Under the pieces are notes generated by a model that saw only the letters and a list, made by a program, of their open reading frames with translations, searched no databases and was not told the origin of the DNA. From Paracyclopina nana (lineage: Eukaryota > Arthropoda > Copepoda > Cyclopoida > Cyclopettidae): a DNA stretch of 64,000 bases. A program made the position numbers and the translations under genes. Each line of letters starts with the position of its first letter. Within the stretch, counting starts at the first letter, position 1. Location of the stretch: contig JAGUCH010000004.1 of assembly GCA_019096065.1 (NCBI GenBank), positions 5,084,001-5,148,000 on the forward strand, in the 5' to 3' direction. Below, piece by piece: positions 35,800 through 46,314 of this stretch.

Positions 35800-35964
35800 T
35801 CAGCTTGATCCACTTGCAACTTCTGCCTCCAAATCTGCCACAGCTTTATCTACATCAGCTTGCAACCTTGTGGTGATGAAGTAGTAATGGATTCCCATGG
35901 TTATAGCAATTATCAAAACCATTTGAATGTTGTCCCGATTGAGCCACTCAGGGATTTGAGCCAT
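35800..35964 (-). CDS. 54-residue single-span membrane microprotein
   Basis: The frame starts MAQIPEWLNRDN, has one hydrophobic span (IQMVLIIAITMGIHYYFI) and ends in an acidic amphipathic helix (DVDKAVADLEAEV). Length and layout fit a small mitochondrial or ER membrane protein, but I do not recognise the family. Its stop lies 11 bp before the start codon of the PARG-like frame on the same strand, too close for a separate promoter and intron. The two are therefore probably on one transcript, either as a dicistronic message or with this as an upstream ORF. DNAJB11 ends 225 bp upstream. The clean hydrophobic pattern argues it is a real protein. Confidence 0.6.
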   Translation of the reverse strand: MAQIPEWLNRDNIQMVLIIAITMGIHYYFITTRLQADVDKAVADLEAEVASGSS

Positions 35965-36189
35965 GTTTGTTGAAGTAAAGCTCAAAATATCAAGGCTTGG
36001 CAGACGGCCAAAAAAGCATTGGCAAGTACAGAGCGCGCTCACTGAAAAGCTACCTCTATATTTTAATGTTTCAACAAAAGAGAAAGTAGTATCACAATCA
36101 TAATTTTCATATACCAACAATAAGATGGTCTTGCTTTAAAAGAAAATGAGTGTATGAAATTCAATCAACTAAATTGGTAATAGCTTCAA

Positions 36190-37444
36190 CTACGAAAATC
36201 CACCTAATCCATTGTAAACATGGTTTACTGCTTGCTGGTTGAGAATCTTGGCGATGGTGCCTTTGTCATCGTCATTGAGCTCGCCCTTGGGGAATTCCAC
36301 GTCGAATGTGATGTACAGGGTTCCAAACAGATTGTTGTTCTCATAATTGGGCATGCCTTCGCCCTTCTTACGAATACGAGCTCCTGGCCATGTGATTTTC
36401 TCGCGAGTCACTGTCACTAGATGACCATCTAAATGCTCGATTTGAAGCTCAAACCCGCTAAGAGCATCTGTAAGCGTGATGGTGACATTTGTGTAAAGGT
36501 CATCACCACGCCTCTCAAATTTGGGATGAGGAGCAGTTTTGATTCTCAGAACCAAGTCTCCTGGCTCACCATCCATGTGAGGTTCACCTTCAGCCACGAA
36601 CTTTGACTCCATACCGTCAGTCATGCCAGGCTCAATCTCGACTTCCAAAAGATGCTCTTCAGTCACAAACCTGAATGGTGTTCGTTAGTTAACAAAATTA
36701 TAAAAAACACATTTCTGTTAATGAAACTCACTTAACATTGGGACATTCATCGCAAACTTGTTGTTGTGTCATTTGGAACCTTCCAGGACCAAGTGATCGA
36801 GTCACCATTTCTTGCCTGCAGTTGCACTTTCTTGTTCCTTTAGCAGGCTTCATCACTGGCTTGTTATGGGTCAGCTACAATTTTGGTATGAGCAATTATT
36901 TATTTTCTTGGAGCGCGACTAAAATTTTTATCGTACCTCAACAAAGTTTCCAACGTAGAGCTCCTCAAGTGACACCCAAAGATCCATCACAATGTCAGCA
37001 CCTCTGGCAACTTCACGTTCGCCTCTCTGCTCCCCATTAAAGAAGTTGAACCCGAAATCACCGAAAAAACTGGCAAATGGATCGCCTCCGCCACCCATTT
37101 GGCCTTCCTTTTTCAAGCACTCTTCGCCGCACCGATCGTACAACTTTCTTTTCTCGGGATCAGACAAAGCTTCATAGGCTGCGCCCAAGTCCTGAAACCG
37201 TTCATTGGCAGTAGGGTCATCTGGATTGCGATCTGGATGCATTTCTTTGGCCATTCTTCTGTAAGCCTTTTTGATCTGATTCAGTGAAGCTGACCGACTT
37301 ACACCCAAAATGGAGTAGTAGTCTCGTCTGAAGTTATAAAGTAAGGGTAAAAATTACATTCCAGGCCTACCAAAATTTTTCTTACCCAGCAAAAACAGCG
37401 AGGAAGCAAAGGCACAAAACGCCTAAAATCGACCGCAGTAGCAT
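36190..37444 (-). CDS. DNAJB11: DnaJ homolog subfamily B member 11 (ERdj3)
   Basis: ERdj3 is a soluble ER co-chaperone of BiP. Exons 37386-37444, 36937-37327, 36732-36874 and 36190-36670 give 357 residues (358 in human). There is a signal peptide ([20 protein letters not shown]) and a J domain [14 protein letters not shown] with the HPD motif in [10 protein letters not shown] Gly/Phe-rich linker ([13 protein letters not shown]) and the cysteine pair region ([17 protein letters not shown]) follow. The substrate-binding beta domains ([43 protein letters not shown]) end at YNGLGGFS. No KDEL is expected in this family. Confidence 0.97.
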
Positions 37445-38444
37445 CTTGTTGTTTTCTGAAGTGGTCTACAATTTGACGAGATTTGGGTCACTCACAAAAT
37501 TGAGTTGAGGAATATTTTAGTCGGCAAATTGCAACACAACATTACGTTGCAAAACAACTGTCAGGTTCGTGGAGAGCGCTGATTGGTCGATTTACCAAAT
37601 TGCCCCCAAATGAAATCAAAAAGCCATGAAATAATTCAAACCCCTGGGTGTTCCATTATGCACGGCTTTTACCTATATTCATGTATATTATGCCTTAACT
37701 TTGAGAAATTGGAGAAAATTTCGGGAAAATTAGCAAATGTTTATATTTTTATGGAACGTCACGCAAGAGCAAAAAAGATCAACAGCAGATACTTGGTGTT
37801 TTGGCACATTGCAAACATGCATGTGTAGCTTTCAGTGCACTCACACATCACACTCAAGTTCTTGATGCAAGACTTTCAGTAGTGAGGAAGGTCATACAAA
37901 GCTTGAATTTGGATTCCTTCCAATACATTCGACCGTGCCTTGGGAACACTTTCAGGCAAACTTTGAGGAAGTGTCATTTCTCTCTCCAACGAAATCAACT
38001 TTAGGTGAGGGAAATTTTTATACATAAGAAATTGCATTGCATAACCCTCTTTTTGATAAATGTGTGTCACGTCAGGTGTGGCCAATTCTGTTGCCAATTG
38101 TGATTCTAAGTTAACCTGACTAACTCAGCATGCTGACGTGAAAAGGTTGGGCTTTACTATGTGCTTGCACGTGAGTTTGACAGTTCGTACGTATCAAGCC
38201 AAATGCCTGCTTGACAGGTTTTTTTCAGTTGCATGAGTCAAGATTCAGCTAGAAAAAAAGGCTGCCGATGGCACTGATTTAAAGTGCTCTTGTAAACTTT
38301 ACATTGCACCGTTATGCACATAATTGCAATCTGAGGAAAACTCGAGATTACCCTATTTGACAGACAGAGTCTCAGTTGCTAAGCTGATAGTGAAGCTCAA
38401 TGCTGCCAATCCAACGAGACCACATAAGGTGCTTCGCAAAAAAA
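37445..38444. other. Spacer without a supported gene
   Basis: DNAJB11 promoter on the left. The rest is AT-rich with no gene or repeat I can name. Confidence 0.5.
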
Positions 38445-38743
38445 TCCCAACCAGAAATTCTGAGCCCTCATACGCGCGTATACGCCTAAAAAACTCTTAG
38501 TGAACACTAGTGAAACTTATACGTTTTATCAGCATAGAGTAAAAGTCATTATGTAACATTAACTGCCTTGACACCTTGGTAAAATCGAAATCACCTATTT
38601 TCCGTGTCACCTTCGATTTTTTTTACATAGGTGGTACTGAAGTTAATGTTACATAACGACATAAACTCAACCAGGGTAAAACCAAGGAGTGCTAACACAT
38701 TACAATAACTTTCAGAAAACTTGAGAAAATTTCTGGTTGGGAT
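38445..38743. mobile_element. MITE, family A (TIR TCCCAACCAGAAATT), copy 2
   Basis: The ends are TCCCAACCAGAAATT and AATTTCTGGTTGGGA, giving a 299-bp non-coding element. Inside, GTCATTATGTAACATTAACT (38545-38564) and AGTTAATGTTACATAACGAC (38641-38660) form a second, near-perfect 20-bp inverted repeat. No clear target duplication is visible, so the superfamily stays open. It matches copy 1 at 18476-18731 over most of its length. Confidence 0.82.
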
Positions 38744-39303
38744 AGTACTAGTTGAAAGTAGCTGAAAGGCTTCAAAATACTCATGAACCAAAATTGTGCA
38801 GCTTTCCATTTTTCAGTGTTGGAAATTGGAATTGCAGGTTTTTTTGTTCTTTGAAGCTAAAAATAGTAGCTGCTCTAAAATCAGCGGTGGGGCTTTTCAG
38901 CTTACGAAAACTTTTTCTCATTTTTTGTATAAGTGAGGCTGATTTTCCTTTACTGTAATAAAAAGTGTCATAAAAATGTGGTACAAGACTGAACTCACAG
39001 AAGGCTCGTGAAAACAAAAACTATCATGCGGGGCGACAGGTCTATGCAAGGCTAGTTGTTCATGCGGATTCCTTGTGCTATGAAGTAACTCTTCCAAAAA
39101 AATGTCAATATGACGCACCAAATGGACAGGCCTTTAAATATTTAATTAAGTAATTCATGTAATAGTAGCTGCCTAAGTCTAAACTAGCACCCCGTTGCGC
39201 GTTGTTTGGTTTGGTTGACTGGTTGAGTTACTTGACTTACTTCACCTTCACGTATCAATAATCATTTACTCGCGGCCCGACGTGCCCTGTCGTCTGTAGA
39301 TTC

Positions 39304-39747
39304 CAGGGTGACCAGAAATTTGAGGGGGTTGTAGCCAGATTTTCCCGTAAAATAGCCACGTTTGGCTATATCAGAAAAATTGCTAAAATTAGCCACGAAT
39401 TGGTGAAAAATAGCCACATTTTTAGGAATTTTCTAAGTAATATTAAATTATTATGAAAAAATTTCCAATTATTGGGATTGCTGCGGCTGAAATGAAAGAT
39501 TTAATAATGATTTTCTTCTTATAGTGGTGGCAAAAGATTTTTTTTAAAAGTCAGCCATTTTAGCAAATTTTATTTTTCCCCTGCTTTTTTCATGATTTTC
39601 AAGCGTTTATTAAGTAAAAAAATCAAATTTTCTGACTTTTCAAAAATAGCCACAAATGGCTATGGCTATTCGGCCTAAAATTTCCGTAGCCACACATGGG
39701 TCAAAAATAGCCACTTTGGCTATAAATAGCCACATCTGGTCACCCTG
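39304..39747. mobile_element. hAT-type MITE, family C (TIR CAGGGTGACCAGA), intact ends
   Basis: CAGGGTGACCAGA at the left and TCTGGTCACCCTG at the right are flanked by identical 8-bp copies of GTAGATTC (39296-39303 and 39748-39755), the hAT signature. The 444-bp interior is built of repeated TAGCCAC / GTGGCTA motifs near both ends and has no ORF. It sits 120 bp upstream of the NUSAP start codon, inside its promoter or 5'UTR. Confidence 0.9.
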
Positions 39748-39867
39748 GTAGATTCGCGCGCGCTTCATCCACGCGCACGCCTTCGCATCGGTTTAGCGTT
39801 CATAACCGTTGAGCGCGAACAAATCCCAACATTTCAAAACAGTCAACAAAATAAGAATTCCGACAAA

Positions 39868-41184
39868 ATGGACGAGGATAAATTGAACGAGTTGAAATAT
39901 CGCCAATTGCAAAAGTTGGCCAAAGAGCACGGAGTCAAGGCCAATTTACCAAAGGCCGAGATGGTCAAGGCTCTTGTAGAGGCTGTAGTAGCCAACCAGA
40001 AAGAGACTGACGGCATACTTCATCTCAATGACCAAGATAATGAAGGACAGACGTCGGAAGAGGAAGTTGTCGAGTCTCCTCTAAAATCACCAAATGAGAA
40101 ACCTGAAGATTCAGTCCGGCAAGTGGAAGAGCCGAAGGAAAAGGCGTCTTCTCGAAGAAACTCAAGGATTAGTCGTCTTTTTGACAAGGAAGCATTCGAC
40201 GTTGAGGCCGCCAAAGTGAGCAGCTTTGTAGAAAAGATGGGGGTCAATTCTCCCAGGCGTCGCAGTAGCATATTGACGCTCACGCCAGTCAAGAAAGGAG
40301 AAACGTCATCGGTGTCGGGATCTCCTCTTGTGGCAAAATTCAATAACGAGCCAAGAATGTCCTCGTTTGAGGTCCAAGCCTCTCTTCGTAAATTGGCTGC
40401 TGCGAATCTTGGCTCTGCAGCTTCCTCCCCTTCTATAAAAAAAACTCCCCTGCACAAACGACCATCAATGAATATTGCCAGCAGCAGCTCCAGAGTTTCT
40501 GTTGGAAAAACTGCTTCTAAAATCGAGGCGAAAAAGAAGAAGACAGTGACCATGAAGGCTCAATTTGCTGGCACTCCTGGATCGGTGACCAAAGCCAAGT
40601 CTGGAACTGGAATTCCTCGGCCCCGGAAGGTGCCCGATTTCGCGAAATTGCATGCCAAGCAATTTGGCAAGATGGACACGTTGAACCAGTATTTGGACAA
40701 AAAGAAGGATCGGATTGCAGCCTTGACACCTGGCCCCAAAGCAAGGGTCCAATCTACAATCGCATCAGCCAAAAAAGTAGTCAGCACCAGCAGTAGTACT
40801 GTGTCTACTCGAAAGTCGCCAAGAAACCAACCAGTGACAGAGGTCTCCAGAGCAAACTTTAACTTTAGTAGCAGCAATAGCCAGATAAGCAACGCTAAAA
40901 AGCCTTTTGTGTTCAAGGCCAACAGTGTCAACAGTCCTGCAAAGCCTGCCCTCCACAACATCACTAATAACAGCCTCAACAAAAGCTCGACGACATCATA
41001 CAAGCCATACTCTGGCAAATTAAAGCCGTGGAACCCCAAAGACACTCTGAAGGAAAGACAGCAAATGGCAAGCAAGACTCTTGGCCAGAAATCCACGAAA
41101 GAGAAGCAAATGAGCTTTATCAAGGGTGTACGGTTGAACAAAAGGACTGAATTGATGCTGCAGAAGCGAAAGATGAACAACTAA
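39868..41184 (+). CDS. NUSAP1: Nucleolar and spindle-associated protein 1
   Basis: NUSAP binds and bundles microtubules around chromosomes in mitosis. It is a single exon of 438 residues. The N-terminal SAP-like helix pair (LNELKYRQLQKLAKEHGVKANLPKAEMVKAL) matches the human start. The KLHAKQFGKMDTLNQYLDKKK helix matches human KLHEAHFKEMESIDQYIERKK, and YKPYSGKLKPWNP matches human EPHKGKLKPWG. Between them lie basic Ser/Pro-rich stretches (SPRRRSS, TRKSPRN), typical Cdk-site-like sequence. The C-terminus is basic. AATAAA is at 41252-41257. A hAT MITE lies just upstream, and GPD2 starts 128 bp after the stop codon. Confidence 0.88.
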   Translation: MDEDKLNELKYRQLQKLAKEHGVKANLPKAEMVKALVEAVVANQKETDGILHLNDQDNEGQTSEEEVVESPLKSPNEKPEDSVRQVEEPKEKASSRRNSRISRLFDKEAFDVEAAKVSSFVEKMGVNSPRRRSSILTLTPVKKGETSSVSGSPLVAKFNNEPRMSSFEVQASLRKLAAANLGSAASSPSIKKTPLHKRPSMNIASSSSRVSVGKTASKIEAKKKKTVTMKAQFAGTPGSVTKAKSGTGIPRPRKVPDFAKLHAKQFGKMDTLNQYLDKKKDRIAALTPGPKARVQSTIASAKKVVSTSSSTVSTRKSPRNQPVTEVSRANFNFSSSNSQISNAKKPFVFKANSVNSPAKPALHNITNNSLNKSSTTSYKPYSGKLKPWNPKDTLKERQQMASKTLGQKSTKEKQMSFIKGVRLNKRTELMLQKRKMNN

Positions 41185-41251
41185 TGTACTATGGAAGACT
41201 TACCTCAATATTCTTATAGCTCGCTCTAACAATAATTTTGTACAAATTATT

Positions 41252-41257
41252 AATAAA
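41252..41257 (+). terminator. AATAAA polyadenylation signal of NUSAP1
   Basis: AATAAA lies 68 bp after the stop codon and only 54 bp before the GPD2 start codon. Confidence 0.6.
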
Positions 41258-41311
41258 GAAGTAATATTAGCGTGGAACCTTTCGATATACATGCTAGTGT
41301 TTCAGGTAAAC

Positions 41312-43757
41312 ATGAGTCGTTGGCGGAAAATGGCGAAAATCGCTGGTCTTGCGGGGGGCGTGGCCGTTGCTGGAGGAGCCTTGGCTTTGACTCAGAAAAT
41401 GTTTGTAGATAGGCACGCTATAGTAAGTTGTTTAACTCTAATACTTTTGGGAAATGTCCTAAAGGTTATTTTGCTACAGAGGACTGATGCTCACGTCATT
41501 CGACAATCCTACAATATCAATCAACGAAAATTGCTCATGCCCTTGAAAACGAGGCAAGAGCAAATTGGTGATTTGCAGCAAGAGGAGTTCGACGTGCTTG
41601 TCATTGGCGGGGGAGCCACTGGAGCCGGATGTGCTTTGGATGCTGCCACTCGAGGCCTTAAAACTGCCATGGTTGAAGCGGATGACTTTTCTTCCGGAAC
41701 GTCATCAAGGAGCACAAAGCTGATACATGGTGGCCTACGATATTTGCAGAAGGCTTTCATGAAGTTGGATTACGAGCAATATCTCATGGTAAAGGAGGCC
41801 TTACACGAGCGAGGCAATCTCCTGGACATTGCTCCCCACTTGTCCTTCCCTTTGCCTATCATGTTGCCAGTCTACAAGTAATGACAGTTAAATTACTGTA
41901 ATGAAAATTAAATGCTGATTATTTATTTTTTCGTGCAGATTTTGGCAAATTCCGTACTACTGGGCTGGAATCAAGGCCTACGATTTTGTGTCAGGAAGTC
42001 AATGTCTCAAGTCTTCTTTTGTCATGAGCAAGGAGCGAGCTCTGGAGATGTTTCCCATGCTCAAAAGGGAAAAGCTGAAAGGTGGAATTGTCTACTACGA
42101 CGGATCTCACAATGATGCTCGCATGTGTATCTCATTGGCTATCACTGCGGCCCGTCACGGTGCCACGATTGCCAACCATGTCATGGTCACTGATCTGATC
42201 AAGAATGAGGAGGGTAAGTGCATTGGCGCCAAAATGAGGAATCAACTTACGGGTGAAGAGTGGGTCACCAAGGCCAAATCTGTCATTAACGCCACGGGCC
42301 CGTTCACTGATGCCATACGCAAAATGGACAATCAGGTGAAAATTAAAATTTTAGTCATGAATATTCATAAAATAATTTTGTGAATTTGTAGGAGGCCAAA
42401 GAAATAGTATGTCCTGCTGCAGGAGTGCACATCGTTTTACCTGACTACTATTCTCCTTCAAATATGGGCTTGATTGACCCAGAGACCTCTGACGGAAGGG
42501 TAATTTTCCTGCTGCCCTGGATGAACCATACGATTGCTGGAACGACTGACACACCGTGTGATGTGACTTTCAGTCCCTCGCCTAGCGAAAAGGATATCAT
42601 GTTCATCCTGAACGAAGTGAGGAACTACTTGTCTCCAGATGTCAATGTGAGAAGAGGGGATGTGCTTTCAGCCTGGTCCGGAATCCGTCCATTGGTCAAG
42701 GATCCCAATAAGGAGGATACCCAAAGTTTAGTGCGGAATCACGTGATTCACGTGTCGCCTTCCGGACTCGTCACTATTGCTGGTGGCAAGTGGACAACCT
42801 ACCGTGCTATGGCTATGGAGACCATTGATGCAGCCGTGAAAGCCTGCAACTTGGACCCCCAGAGGAATTCTCAGACAGATGGACTTTTGCTCGAGGGTGC
42901 CCACAACTGGACACCAACCTTGTACATCAAGCTTGTCCAAGACATCGGTGTGGACTCTCAAGTGGCCCAACACTTGGCAGAAACCTATGGTGACAGAGCG
43001 TTCTCCGTGTGCAGAGTGGCCTCCAGAACCGGAGCAAGGTGGCCTGTCTTGGGGAAAAGGTTGCATCCGGAGTTCCCCTATATCGAGGCTGAGGTTCGAT
43101 ATGCTGTCAAGGAGTATGCAGCAACTGCAGTGGATGTCATCTCACGAAGGCTGAGGTTGTCCTTCTTGAACGTTCAAGCTGCGGAGGAAGCCTTACCGAG
43201 GATAGTCCAGATCATGAGCGAGGAGCTGGGTTGGTCGAAAGCAGAGAGGGAACGACAAATGGAGATGGCCAAGACTTTTTTGAGGACGCAAATGGGCAAG
43301 GATGCCAATCGCGCTGCCAAAGAAAATATCCAAATTACCTTGACCAAGAGTGAGATTTCAGAGTATGTGAAACGATTCAATACGTTCGACTCTGAACGTA
43401 AAGGTTACCTGACCATAAATGACATTCGCAACATTATGAGGGTAATTTTAATAGTAGATTTTTAATTGCTGTTCTATCGAAAGTGCGCTACTTTTTAGAA
43501 ATACAACGAGAATGTGAGTGGGGAAGAGCTGCATTCCATCCTTGATGAATTGGATACCAACCAAAATGGACAAGTTGAGCTCGACGAGTACCTTCAAGTA
43601 ATGCACCATTTCTACTTTCTTTTTCATTTCGTTGCGCGCAATTAAAATTTTTTTCCAGCTAATGTCTGCTGTCAAGTCTGGGGCAGTTTCGCACTCAAGA
43701 TTCGCGCAAATAACGGATGAAAAAATCGCAGTGGAACGAAGTGGTGGTGGCGTTTGA
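41312..43757 (+). CDS. GPD2: Glycerol-3-phosphate dehydrogenase, mitochondrial (FAD, EF-hand)
   Basis: GPD2 oxidises glycerol 3-phosphate on the outer face of the inner mitochondrial membrane and passes electrons to ubiquinone. Exons 41312-41422, 41480-41877, 41939-42335, 42392-43441, 43499-43597 and 43659-43757 give 717 residues (727 in human). There is a short presequence with a hydrophobic anchor (IAGLAGGVAVAGGALAL) and the FAD dinucleotide fold DVLVIGGGATGAGCALDA. SSGTSSRSTKLIHGG, NATGPFTDAIRKMD and GGKWTTYRAMA follow. EF-hands follow too, the second with loop DTNQNGQVELDE. A TTTCAG acceptor-like sequence sits 8 bp before the start codon. AATAAA at 43839-43844. Confidence 0.97.
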
Positions 43758-44051
43758 AGCTGAAACTTTCCTAGTACTTATATATTCATTTCTATACTTC
43801 TTAGCTAGCCTCTTTTGAAAAAACAACTTTTCCTTCAAAATAAAGACACAAAACTCGATTTTAAGTGAGTATTCCAAACTGTTCAGTGAAGTTATTATTC
43901 TCGCAGCAAGCCACTAAACAATCAAGAGTAATCATCATAATTATTAATTTTAAAAAGGAGAAGTAATGGTATATTGAGAGAGGTGATGATGATACTAATG
44001 TTTCGTAGGTGTTGAGGTTGGAAATGCCATACACGCAAGTTAATGGGTCAT

Positions 44052-44365
44052 TTAGTCATCCTCCTCTCCAGCATCTTCCTCATCCTCGCCGCCCTCCTCT
44101 TCCTCGTCACCTTCGCCTTCCTCGCCCTCTCCTTCGAGGTCTTCCTCCTCCTCGCCATCTAGAGTAATGACTACGATGACAAATCAATCTAGAACAGTTC
44201 GTAATTCAGTTTACCTTCTCCCTCTTCTCCTCCGGCTTCCTCCTCTTCCTCGCCTTCTTCCTCCTCGCCCTCGACTTCGTGCTCCTCTTCCTCCTCCTCC
44301 TCAGTGGGCTTGGCCTTCTTCACGGCCTCAGTCTCTTTCTCTTCGACTTTTCGCTTTGTACTCAT
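44052..44365 (-). CDS. Prothymosin-alpha-like acidic nuclear protein (85 aa)
   Basis: Exons 44215-44365 and 44052-44158 code an 85-residue protein. It starts with a basic, NLS-like segment (MSTKRKVEEKETEAVKKAKP) and continues as an almost unbroken Glu/Gly/Asp run ending in EEDD. This matches the composition and size of arthropod prothymosin/parathymosin-like proteins, which bind histones and are intrinsically disordered. Low complexity makes orthology uncertain. Donor-like sites on the minus strand near 44908 point to upstream 5'UTR exons reaching towards 45.1 kb. The opposite strand contains long open frames only because of the GAG/GAA bias. Confidence 0.7.
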
Positions 44366-45388
44366 GTTGGAAGGCTGTTGGATCAAAGAAGAAACGTTTC
44401 AAGACAAAATTCGCTGCTTTGGCGTTTGGCTCTCCTCCATTGACTACCTCTACTACTAGTGTAGTAGTCATAGTAAGAGCAACACATACTACATGCAGCA
44501 AACGGAGAGAGCTTTCTAAAACCGATGCGTGAGTGTGTGTGTGTATGCGTGCTTGCTTTCTAATTTTCTTACTATCAATACCGGCAGACGGACGCAACAA
44601 CGGACAATCAATACGCATTTACCTTACACACATGCTCAACCAGAAAAACGAATGATAAATAATTCTAATGGTAATAATTTGGCAATATGCTAAATGTTGT
44701 TGTTTATAAGCTTCAATTTAAGTAAATTTTACTTGTCCCGATCAAAAAAAAGCATGACATCGAGAGAAGCATTTGGATATCAAATACTTAAAACAGAACA
44801 GACTTCACTGTATTGATAAAAATGAAGCCTAACAAAATTGAATTATACGGAAACTGAAATTGGAAAATCAGTGATAACTGAACAGAGAGGCTATAATTAG
44901 AGAATCTTACCTATTTCAAAGAAGAAACGCGCAATTCGAGGTAAACGTGCTTAAATTACCACAGGAAACACGGACGCAGCGTGCGCTAATAAATAAATGC
45001 ACGTTGCTCACGAAAAGAAAGCAAAACAAGGACTAAGGTAAGAATGCCGAAATGTCGCCAAGATCAAAATGAAGCCGAGAAGGAGAGAAAACTTACGGAA
45101 ATTCGTTGATAATTCTTCTTTGAAAGGATTTGTGTCTACACGCGGCGAATGCGGCGGGAAAATAACAAATTCGTTGAAGAATGCTTGGCTTGTTATTGCC
45201 CGCTGCTGTTGAGCTTGTGTTGATGCCGGCTATTCAGCGCTACCAGATAATCTCACACCTAAAGAGCCAGCAGTCAGGCTGAATTTCCCCATAAATATAA
45301 CTCGCCAAAATTGAGCTTTAGCCAAAAGGAATTCATGGTATAATAGTAATATTTTTAAGAGGACAATCGATATAAAGGAAATATAGCA
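44366..45388. other. 5'UTR/promoter of the prothymosin-like gene
   Basis: No coding gene supported. A minus-strand donor (AG|GTAAGATTC, near 44908) and A-rich leader-like sequence suggest one or more 5'UTR exons. A (GT)n run is near 44530. Confidence 0.4.
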
Positions 45389-45957
45389 TTAAAATGGCTT
45401 TTTTATGCTGCTAAAATAGTCGAGCTTCGGCTGAGTCGTTTCGTCCACCCATTTTTGAAATATGGCCTTTTGAGCGTTTCTATGCTGAGGATTGCCAACA
45501 TTGACAGTCGCAAGGATTCTGTCCGCTGATCCCAATTTGAGGAACTGGACAAACCTCTTCATTTCACCGTAGCTCGAGTGCTCACTGTACGGCACATTCA
45601 GTTGGTACACTTTGTGGCCCAAGCTGCGAACTGAAAGGCTGGACAAAGATTGGTCCGAAGAAGAGCCTTTCTCATGAGTCCACCCAGTGGGAGGTATGCC
45701 AAGCACGACATCAAATCGATCCTTAAACTTTGCCAACACTTCAAGCAGGCAATCCTTCCTCTTCACCTTGATCATCTCGACCACGTGGACTTGAGCGCTG
45801 AATGGATCTGACACTAGCCTTTTGTCTATGATGGTATCAGCTATGGTCTTGAGCACTCTGGATTTCTCAGTGCTGGCCCAGATTTTTGAGTTCATGGCCT
45901 CAGCAATGGCGGTGAATATTCGCTCTTTTCCAACAGTGTAGCTACCCACGCACACCA
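45389..45957 (-). CDS. DCLRE1A: DCLRE1A (SNM1A) 3' part, downstream of a retrotransposon insertion
   Basis: SNM1A is a 5'-3' nuclease that clears DNA interstrand crosslinks. This is the C-terminal 188 residues of the beta-CASP domain: VGSYTVGKERIFTAIAEAM, GIPPTGWTHEK, the motif B histidine in VPYSEHSSYGEMKRFVQFL, and motif C in TVNVGNPQHRN. It ends KLDYFSSIKKPF. The reading frame is cut at LVC|VGSY by an 11.2-kb LTR element, and the 5' part resumes at 57173. The bases 45953-45957 are one copy of the 5-bp target duplication. On this chromosome copy the domain is split between motif A and motif B, so an intact enzyme is unlikely unless the element is absent from the other allele. Confidence 0.93.
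45953..45957. repeat. Target site duplication CACCA, left
   Basis: CACCA abuts the left LTR and is repeated exactly at 57173-57177 beyond the right LTR. Five bases is usual for BEL/Pao and Gypsy-type integrases. Confidence 0.85.
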
Positions 45958-46257
45958 TGTAGTCTGAATCTGGGCGATTGGATCGACAAGGTCAACGGGT
46001 CGACCAGGATGGACGAGCAAAAGGAAGACGAATGCCAGAGGATCGTTTGCTTTTGCTGTAAGATATGAATGAGCTTGGTGAATCTAAGACTTGATAATAA
46101 AAACTTGGTTAGAGAATCGATGAAATACAATTCGAATAACAGATTTTTATTGATCTGAACTCGAGTAATGCTGATAACGTAATGAACAAAGTAGCGGGAA
46201 AAGTCTGACAGCTGCTGCTGAGATGGCGTCACAACAAAACCATGGAGAACCTCAACA
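45958..46257 (-). repeat. 3' LTR of the BEL/Pao element
   Basis: 300 bp, reading TGTTGAGG to GACTACA on the minus strand, and almost identical to 56873-57172. Confidence 0.92.
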
Positions 46258-46267
46258 GTCCCCTCTT
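46258..46267 (-). other. Polypurine tract of the BEL/Pao element
   Basis: AAGAGGGGAC on the minus strand lies immediately before the 3' LTR, the usual plus-strand primer position. Confidence 0.65.
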
Positions 46268-46314
46268 GTGACGTAGTCGATGAGCTTTCACTTTTCCGCC
46301 GAAGCACAGATAAT

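Noticed and set aside
40020-41180. Minus-strand open frames opposite NUSAP1
   Set aside because: They mirror the Ser/Lys-rich NUSAP1 frame, show no splice sites and have no recognisable domain.
41291-41311. Upstream start codon for GPD2
   Set aside because: It would add MLVFQVN before the presequence. An acceptor-like TTTCAG lies inside it, and the start at 41312 gives the expected N-terminus.
44167-44532. Plus-strand frame rich in Leu/Pro/Ser
   Set aside because: It is the reverse complement of the Glu-rich run of the prothymosin-like gene.
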